A program made the position numbers and the translations under genes. Source: Spirochaetaceae bacterium (GTDB lineage Bacteria; Spirochaetota; Spirochaetia; DSM-27196; PWMO01). From it: a stretch of DNA of 9,938 nucleotides. Under the pieces are notes generated by a model. It saw nothing but the letters and a program-made list of their open reading frames with translations. It did not search any database and was not told where the DNA came from. The DNA lies in contig PWMO01000548.1 in the NCBI GenBank assembly GCA_003558175.1, positions 1 through 9,938 on the forward strand, in the 5' to 3' direction. The number at the start of each line of letters is the position of its first letter. Position 1 is the stretch's first letter. Positions 4,767 to 9,938 of the stretch are shown here, in pieces.

Positions 4767-7428
4767 CGCCATTCTGCGAGTCAAGATCAGCGCGCCTCCA
4801 ATCGGAACCGGTATCCTGCCGCGGCCGCGGTTGCTGGAGACCCTCGATCGCGACCTGCGGCACGCCGATGCTTTCCAACGCCGGCTGACTCTGGTATCCG
4901 CCCCGGCCGGCTATGGCAAGACCACCCAGGTTCGTTGCTGGCTTCGCGGGCGAGAGGGTTCGCTGGCGTGGTATTCGCTTGACGAAGAAGACAACGACCC
5001 GGGCCGATTCTGGACCTACCTTATCGCCGCGCTGCAGACGGTGGCGCCGGGCACCGGAGCGGCCACCGTGGACGCGCTGCGCTCGAGCGAGCCAAGCGCG
5101 GACCGCTCCCGCGGCGCTGCATCGCAGCTGGTGCCGTTGCTGAACGACCTCTTCAGCCTGCAGCAGCCGATCTACCTTGTCCTGGACGATTACCACCACG
5201 TTGAGCATTCCGGCATCCACGAGGACATGGTCTTTTTCCTCGAGAACCTGCCGCCGTCGGTGCATCTGATTCTGCTGACGCGCTCCGACCCTCCCTGGCC
5301 GCTTTCGCGGTGGCGAGCAAGGAGCACGATGCGCGAGATCCGGCTCGAGGAACTGCGATTCAGCGATGCTGAGGTTGCCGATCTTTGTACGCAGCGGACC
5401 GGCCTCTGCCTGGCTGAGTCTCACCTCGCTGTGCTGACGGGTAAGACCGAGGGGTGGATTGCGGGATTGCAGCTCGCGATGCACTCGCTCGTCACGCACC
5501 GCGAAGAGCTGGACCGGTTCATCCGTGAGTTCGACGGCAGTCACCGCCACGTGCTCCATTTCTTGAGCGAAGAGATACTGATGCGGCAGTCGCCGCGAAA
5601 GCGGGAGTTCCTGTTGCAAACATCCGTGTTGCAGCGGTTCTGTGCGCCGCTCTGCAACGCCGTGACCGGCGCAAACGATGCGGCGCAGCTGATAGACGAG
5701 CTCGTGCGCGAGAACCTGTTCATCATACGCCTGGATGAGCAGGGGACCTGGTACCGTTATCACGCGCTTTTCGCCGACCTCCTGCGCTACCGGCTCATCG
5801 GCTCGGACCCCGATGCGCTGCCACGCCTGCATCGCCTCGCCTCGGACTGGTTTCTTTCGCGCGATCTGCCCGGCGAAGCGTTCCGCCACGCCCGAATGTC
5901 CGAAGACACCGATGCGGTAATCCACATCCTGGAACAGCATCATGACCGGATCCTGCTGACGGAGGGGCCGGATCAACTTATTCGCTGCCTGGACGAACTG
6001 CCCGACGACGCTCTGCGCAGCTCGCCAATCCTGCTTCTCTTCAAGGCGCTTTACTTTCTGAATTACATCGGTCGGGAACGGGCCGATCCCTATCTGCACC
6101 TGACACAGAATCTATCCTGCCGCACGGAAGAATTGCAGCGGCGGTTCCACGGCATGCGCGCCACGGTTCTCGCCTTTTATCACATCTACTCGGATCAGCA
6201 CGCCCGGGCGATTGAACTGGCCGAGGAGGCGCTGCGGACGCTTCCCCGTGATGAGTACATCTGGCGCATGCGGGTGGCAATCTACTCCGGCGACGCGCGC
6301 TTCTTCTCCGGCAACCCGCGGGCAGCTCAACCCTTCTACGAGGAGGCGCATCGGAGCGCGCTTGCGGGAGCAAGCCGGTTTCTTCCCTTGACCACTGGTC
6401 TGAAGATGGCCACCACACTCTATCACCTCGGCCGGTTGGAGGAAGCGTGGAAGCTTACCCACGAGATGCTGGCGACCGCCCGACAGGAAAGATTGTCTCA
6501 GATTCCGAGGGTAGCTTTGCACTGGGGCTTGCTGGGCGAGCTGAATCGGGAATACGGAGACCTGGACGAAGCGGAACGCTGTCTCGAGCGGGCGTTGATA
6601 CTCGGGCAGGCGGAGAAGCCCGCCTGGGGTTGGAACTCGCTCTACATGGCGGCACTGCACCATTCACGCGGAGAACCGCACCGCGTGCTCGATACGGTGC
6701 GGCAGATCGAAGAGCTCAACAGTGAGCTGAAACTCCCCGGCTTTGTGACCACCGGAGCGTCGATTTGGAAGGCGCACGCCCTGGTCTCGCTGGGCAAGCT
6801 TGAACCCGCCCGAGCCGAGCTGCTGAACCTTGGGGTCACCGAGGCTGCGTCCCTGCCACGCGGAATGGAACGCGCCGGTCTGGTGCTGGCGCGACTCCAG
6901 ATGGCCACCCCGGTCACTCCGGCCTCCGACACCGCGCTCGACCCCACCGCGCTCGACCCCACCGCTGATCTGCTCGATCTGGTGGCGGAGCGCGCCATCG
7001 CCGGCGGCGATACGCGGATTCTGGTTGAGGCGCGGTTGTTGCAGGCGCGCCTTGCCGAGGTCCAGGGACAATCGCGGCAGGCGGCCGATTACCTCGCGGC
7101 AGCTCGCGAAGCGGGTCGTCCCGCGGGCTTTGTCCAGCTCTTTCTGGACGAGGGCCGATCCGTGACAGCCGGCACGAACGGCGATGCCAATGCAGACCTC
7201 GCCGCGCTGCAGCGCGCATCGTCTGCCGCCCTGGTTGAGGAGCTGAGCGAGCGGGAGTTGGAAGTGCTGCGACTGGTGGGTGACGGACTCTCCAACGACG
7301 ATATCGGCGAGAAGCTCTTCATCTCTGCGGGAACGGTAAAGTGGCACCTCAGCAATGTCTTCGGCAAACTGGGGGTGAGCAAGCGTACCCGGGCAGTCGC
7401 CGTGGCCCGCGAGATGGGTCTGCTGTGA
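4759..7428 (+). CDS. MalT-like STAND ATPase transcriptional regulator, LuxR-type HTH
   Basis: At 889 residues it is close to MalT in length and has the same order of domains. The N-terminus (ISAPPIGTGILPRPRLLETL, 10-29) precedes a Walker A motif in APAGYGKTT (48-56) and a Walker B-like YLVLDDYHHV (139-148). TRSDPPWPLSRWRAR (174-188) matches the STAND sensor region. Helical, TPR-like repeats follow from about 400 to 800. The C-terminal LuxR-type helix-turn-helix is intact (829-889, LSERELEVLRLVGDGLSNDD onwards, with GTVKWHLSNVFGKLGV). Such proteins bind ATP and an inducer, oligomerise and activate transcription. Start: GTG at 4759 is the only usable start after the in-frame stop at 4729-4731; AGGGG lies 9 bases before it. 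Its inducer and targets cannot be read from the sequence; candidates are the downstream photolyase-like gene and the divergent exporter operon. Confidence 0.92.
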   Translation: MDSAILRVKISAPPIGTGILPRPRLLETLDRDLRHADAFQRRLTLVSAPAGYGKTTQVRCWLRGREGSLAWYSLDEEDNDPGRFWTYLIAALQTVAPGTGAATVDALRSSEPSADRSRGAASQLVPLLNDLFSLQQPIYLVLDDYHHVEHSGIHEDMVFFLENLPPSVHLILLTRSDPPWPLSRWRARSTMREIRLEELRFSDAEVADLCTQRTGLCLAESHLAVLTGKTEGWIAGLQLAMHSLVTHREELDRFIREFDGSHRHVLHFLSEEILMRQSPRKREFLLQTSVLQRFCAPLCNAVTGANDAAQLIDELVRENLFIIRLDEQGTWYRYHALFADLLRYRLIGSDPDALPRLHRLASDWFLSRDLPGEAFRHARMSEDTDAVIHILEQHHDRILLTEGPDQLIRCLDELPDDALRSSPILLLFKALYFLNYIGRERADPYLHLTQNLSCRTEELQRRFHGMRATVLAFYHIYSDQHARAIELAEEALRTLPRDEYIWRMRVAIYSGDARFFSGNPRAAQPFYEEAHRSALAGASRFLPLTTGLKMATTLYHLGRLEEAWKLTHEMLATARQERLSQIPRVALHWGLLGELNREYGDLDEAERCLERALILGQAEKPAWGWNSLYMAALHHSRGEPHRVLDTVRQIEELNSELKLPGFVTTGASIWKAHALVSLGKLEPARAELLNLGVTEAASLPRGMERAGLVLARLQMATPVTPASDTALDPTALDPTADLLDLVAERAIAGGDTRILVEARLLQARLAEVQGQSRQAADYLAAAREAGRPAGFVQLFLDEGRSVTAGTNGDANADLAALQRASSAALVEELSERELEVLRLVGDGLSNDDIGEKLFISAGTVKWHLSNVFGKLGVSKRTRAVAVAREMGLL
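6931..6965 (+). repeat. 15-base perfect tandem duplication in the regulator gene
   Basis: ACCGCGCTCGACCCC occurs twice back to back (6931-6945, 6946-6960), followed by a third partial copy, ACCGC. It encodes TALDP-TALDP-TA at residues 725-736, in what looks like a linker in the C-terminal helical-repeat region. Length 15 keeps the frame. Replication slippage is the likely origin. Confidence 0.85.
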
Positions 7429-7435
7429 CGCAGCC

Positions 7436-7476
7436 CTGCAGAGAGGTACTGTTTCGCCGCCCGCCGTTCTCTGCAG
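7436..7476. repeat. 9-bp perfect inverted repeat between regulator and photolyase-like gene
   Basis: CTGCAGAGA (7436-7444) and TCTCTGCAG (7468-7476) are exact inverse complements around a 23-base spacer. The element fills most of the 60-base gap, ending 12 bases before the next ATG. There is no T-run after it, so it is not a standard intrinsic terminator. It could be an operator, an attenuating or processing hairpin, or a block to the ribosome site of the downstream gene. Confidence 0.6.
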
Positions 7477-7488
7477 TATCTTTGGCCA

Positions 7489-9144
7489 ATGAGCGCGACA
7501 GACGGCGGCCGGACAGGCAAGAGGGAGGCCCGCGAGATCACGCTGGTCTTCCCGCACCAGCTCTTCGAACATCATCCCGCACTGCAGCGGGAGCGACTCG
7601 TAATCCTGGTAGAGGACTCGCTCTTCTTTGGCGATCCTTCCTACCCGCTGCGCTTTCACAAGCATAAGCTGCTGCTCCATTTTGCCACCATGGAGCATTA
7701 TGCCGCGACGCTGCGTACCCGCGGCTACGCGGTGCGGACGGTTTGCTACCGCCGCGGGCTCACGTTTCCCCGAGTGGCCGAGACCGAACTGGCCGGTGTA
7801 CGCGAAATCCACCTCTGCGATGTAACGGACGACGTGCTGCAGCGCCGGATTGTCCGCGCCGCCCGCACCATCGGCAGCACGGTTCACTGGTACGAGTCGC
7901 CGGGCTTTCTCTCGCCGCAGGACTGGCTGCAGGACCAGCTCACCGGCCACAACCGGGCCCGTGATGAGGCCGGCCCGCGACCACCCCGCTTGCAGCAGTT
8001 CTACATCGCGCAGCGCCGGCGCATGGGCATCCTGCTGGCGCCGGAATCGCCCAACTCGCCGGGTTCGCGCGGAGAGCCCGGTCCGATCGGCGGCCGCTGG
8101 AGCTTTGACTCGCAGAACAGAAAACCGTGGCCCGCCCGCACGCCGCCACCGCCGGAACCGGTGGCCCGGTATGACACGGCGGCCGCCTCCCTGCTGGCCG
8201 CTGCCGCCAAACGAGTCAACCGCGAGTTCGCGCGCAATCCGGGGACAACCGACTCGTTCTGGTATCCCGTTACGCATCAGGGCGCGCGGGATGGCCTGCA
8301 TTGCTTCCTGCAGCAGCGATTGCCGCTCTTCGGGCCGTATGAGGACGCAATCGCCTCCAACGGTACCGTTCTCTACCACTCGGTGTTGACGCCGATGCTC
8401 AACATCGGCCTGCTCACACCGCAGCAGGTGCTCGATGCGCTCGACCAACTCCACCCGCTGAGCTCAGCGGCAGCCGGCCGCGACAGTACGATACCCACAG
8501 ATCTGCTGCCCGGCATTGAAGGGTTCGTGCGCCAGGTGATCGGTTGGCGCGAGTACATCCGGGGCGTCTACCTGTACTACGGCGTGCGGCAGCGCACCGG
8601 CAATTTCTGGAGGCACCAGCTCCCGATGCCGGGGTCGTTCTACCGTGGCGACACCGGTATTCTGCCGCTGGATACCGTGATCCAACGCGTTCTGGACCGC
8701 TCCTACTGCCACCACATTGAGCGGCTGATGATACTGGGCAACATGATGCTGCTCTGCGAGATCGAGCCCGACGAAGTCTACCGCTGGTTTATGGAGCTGT
8801 TTGTTGACGCCTACGACTGGGTGATGGTACCCAACGTCTACGGCATGAGCCAGTTTGCCGACGGTGGCCTGCTGGCCACCAAGCCGTACATCAGCGGCGC
8901 CAACTACATCCGCAAGATGAGTGACTATCCTCGCGGTCAATGGGAAGAGACCTGGACGGCGCTCTTCTGGCTCTTCCTCCATCGCCACCGCTCATACTTT
9001 GCCGAGCAGCCGCGAATGGGCATGCTGGTGCGCCGGCTGGATCGCGAGCCAAACCAGACCGCGGTGCACCGTGAGCGCGCCGAACGGTTCCTGCAGCGTC
9101 TTCACGGCGACTCACCCGGGCAGGTCCCGCCGTCGCGCCTGTAA
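7489..9144 (+). CDS. Cryptochrome/photolyase-related protein (DPRP family), lacking the iron-sulfur cysteines
   Basis: A 551-residue flavoprotein of the deoxyribodipyrimidine photolyase-related family (bacterial FeS-BCP/CryB/PhrB relatives), which repairs UV photoproducts in DNA or senses light. Its N-terminal antenna-like Rossmann domain begins ITLVFPHQLFEHHP (17-30) and contains VILVEDSLFF and FHKHKLLLHFATMEHYA (56-72). The middle has GGRWSFDSQNRKPWP (201-215). The FAD-binding helical domain holds IEGFVRQVIGWREYIRGVY (343-361), SYCHHIERLMILGN (405-418, H408-H409), and WVMVPNVYGMSQFADGG through ATKPYISGANYIRKMSDY (444-480). The [4Fe-4S] ligand cysteines of PhrB seem absent: YPRGQWEETWTALFW replaces the usual C-x-x-C ... 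CPFN stretch, and the fourth site near ILPLD (391-395) is not Cys. Start: ATG at 7489, with a poor ribosome site. It follows the regulator by 60 bases on the same strand, so co-transcription is plausible. Confidence 0.9.
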   Translation: MSATDGGRTGKREAREITLVFPHQLFEHHPALQRERLVILVEDSLFFGDPSYPLRFHKHKLLLHFATMEHYAATLRTRGYAVRTVCYRRGLTFPRVAETELAGVREIHLCDVTDDVLQRRIVRAARTIGSTVHWYESPGFLSPQDWLQDQLTGHNRARDEAGPRPPRLQQFYIAQRRRMGILLAPESPNSPGSRGEPGPIGGRWSFDSQNRKPWPARTPPPPEPVARYDTAAASLLAAAAKRVNREFARNPGTTDSFWYPVTHQGARDGLHCFLQQRLPLFGPYEDAIASNGTVLYHSVLTPMLNIGLLTPQQVLDALDQLHPLSSAAAGRDSTIPTDLLPGIEGFVRQVIGWREYIRGVYLYYGVRQRTGNFWRHQLPMPGSFYRGDTGILPLDTVIQRVLDRSYCHHIERLMILGNMMLLCEIEPDEVYRWFMELFVDAYDWVMVPNVYGMSQFADGGLLATKPYISGANYIRKMSDYPRGQWEETWTALFWLFLHRHRSYFAEQPRMGMLVRRLDREPNQTAVHRERAERFLQRLHGDSPGQVPPSRL

Positions 9145-9231
9145 TGCTCCAGCAGCGACCCGAGCGCGGTCTGCAGCCCTGCCTCCTGCGGCACATCGCG
9201 CTCCGCGAGGCGAACTGCTTGAGTGTCACGC

Positions 9232-9248
9232 GGTCAACTGGGTTGGCC
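9232..9248 (+). terminator. Weak hairpin downstream of the photolyase-like gene
   Basis: GGTCAAC (9232-9238) pairs with GTTGGCC (9242-9248) around a TGG loop, with one G-U pair when transcribed rightwards. It lies about 90 bases after the photolyase-like stop and before the convergent DUF1697 stop. No T-tract follows, so any terminator role is tentative. I see nothing else certain in the 124-base gap 9145-9268. Confidence 0.22.
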
Positions 9249-9268
9249 GAAAATGCCTGACTGTCGAG

Positions 9269-9808
9269 CTAATCTGTGCACGTACGTGCGGCGAGCTTGC
9301 GGACCGTGTTGCAGTTGCGCACCGTCATGTTTGCATACAGCTCAGTGCCGGCGAGCTTCATCATGCCGCTTCTGGTGAGTTTGGCGCGATCGGCGCGCCA
9401 CAGAATGGCCCCCGGGACGTAGCGGACGTCGTCAATATCCGGCTTGATCGTCAGTTGGTTCAACGCGTCTTCGCCATCGATCTCGTCCCTCAGAAACATC
9501 ACGTCGCACTTCGCCTCGCTGCCGTCAACCCAGCTGTCCGGGAGCGCGTCGGCAACCGCCTGTAGGTTCTCCGCGCTGCGCACAAGCACCATGACCGGGA
9601 AGCCAAACTCCCGTTGGATTGCAGACTCAAGTTGCGCGACCAGGTCCCCCGCTTCGGCGCCGTTGCTGCCGAATATCACGTTGCCGGAGTTAATGTAGGT
9701 TTGAACCGCAGCCATTCCCATACGCTCAAAGAGCGCCTTGAGCCGTTGCATGCCGACCTTGCGGTTGCCACCCACGTTCACGCCGCGGAGGAGTGCTACG
9801 TATTTCAT
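9269..9808 (-). CDS. DUF1697 family protein
   Basis: A 179-residue soluble protein with family hallmarks along its length. They are MKYVALLRGVNVGGNRKVGM at the start, LKALFERMGMAAVQTYINSGNVIF (24-47 counted from this Met), FGFPVMVLVRSAENLQAV, CDVMFLRDEI in the middle, and LYANMTVRNCNTVRKLAA at the end. Length is normal for DUF1697 (about 170-185 residues), so the gene is complete. The biochemical function of the family is not known to me. Start: I choose the ATG at 9808 rather than one 7 codons upstream (9829). GGGGG lies 7 bases before it, the family begins right at this M-x-x-x-A-LLRG motif, and the upstream ATG has no ribosome site. It stands alone, convergent with the photolyase-like gene. 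Confidence 0.92.
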   Translation of the reverse strand: MKYVALLRGVNVGGNRKVGMQRLKALFERMGMAAVQTYINSGNVIFGSNGAEAGDLVAQLESAIQREFGFPVMVLVRSAENLQAVADALPDSWVDGSEAKCDVMFLRDEIDGEDALNQLTIKPDIDDVRYVPGAILWRADRAKLTRSGMMKLAGTELYANMTVRNCNTVRKLAARTCTD

Positions 9809-9815
9809 CGGGCTA

Positions 9816-9822
9816 CCCCCTT
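9816..9822 (-). promoter_or_regulatory. Ribosome binding site deciding the DUF1697 start
   Basis: On the minus strand AAGGGGG ends 7 bases before the ATG at 9808. The alternative ATG at 9829 lies upstream of this site and would leave it inside the coding region. The remaining 9830-9938 holds no gene I can support. Confidence 0.55.
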
Positions 9823-9938
9823 GTTCCATCGTTTGTGTCGCACCTCAATTCGGGAGGCCCCGTTTCACCTGCCCGAAACCCTCCGAACAACAATTGTGGC
9901 ACCACAGCCGAGGTTACACAACGAACTTGCTGATCTGG

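Noticed and set aside
4624..6099. 491-codon minus-strand ORF opposite the regulator
   Set aside because: Antisense to the ATPase domain with Walker motifs; composition is shadow-like.
6664..8454. 596-codon minus-strand ORF opposite the regulator and photolyase-like genes
   Set aside because: It spans two well-supported plus-strand genes and the gap between them and shows no family motif.
9809..9829. ATG at 9829 as the DUF1697 start
   Set aside because: It would add seven residues (MEQGGSP) not expected in the family and lies upstream of the only ribosome site.
9895..9906. Short palindrome TGTGG-CA-CCACA near the right edge
   Set aside because: Arms are only 5 bases, with no nearby promoter I can support; too short to mean much.

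Overview
The window comes from a high-GC (clearly above 60% by eye), diderm (Gram-negative-type) bacterium. It encodes an outer-membrane barrel candidate with a Sec signal peptide, a periplasmic LolA-like domain and an RND exporter. The mix of a TP0789-type LolA-like domain with an RND exporter and a MalT-like LuxR regulator would fit a free-living spirochaete, but that is a guess; the sequence does not fix the phylum.

Left part (1-4444, all minus strand): an apparent three-gene operon, read right to left. A 76-residue conserved small protein overlaps by 4 bases (ATGA) a 1191-residue RND/MMPL-type exporter. The exporter carries a LolA-like outer-membrane lipoprotein-sorting domain fused to its C-terminus behind a built-in signal-peptide-like segment. 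After a 54-base gap follows an outer-membrane barrel-like protein cut off by the window edge. Together these look like an inner membrane - periplasm - outer membrane export path for a lipid or lipoprotein.

Centre (4445-4604): a divergent intergenic region with an inverted repeat, repeated CCTGACCTG words and a reasonable sigma70-type promoter reading rightwards. That promoter drives a 53-codon ORF that looks like the first transmembrane segment and DYxLGGR motif of a sodium:solute symporter, broken off abruptly. It overlaps the GTG start of the next gene, so the regulator seems to sit on the stump of a symporter gene.

Right part (4759-9144, plus strand): an 889-residue MalT-like STAND ATPase/LuxR transcriptional regulator, a 60-base gap holding a 9-bp perfect inverted repeat, then a 551-residue photolyase/cryptochrome-related protein. 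The latter belongs to the family best known for a [4Fe-4S] cluster but appears to lack all four cluster cysteines. A convergent DUF1697 gene (9269-9808, minus) closes the window.

No tRNA, rRNA, CRISPR array, transposase or phage gene was seen. The main points of interest are the RND-LolA fusion, the symporter stump in front of the regulator, and the cluster-less photolyase-like protein.
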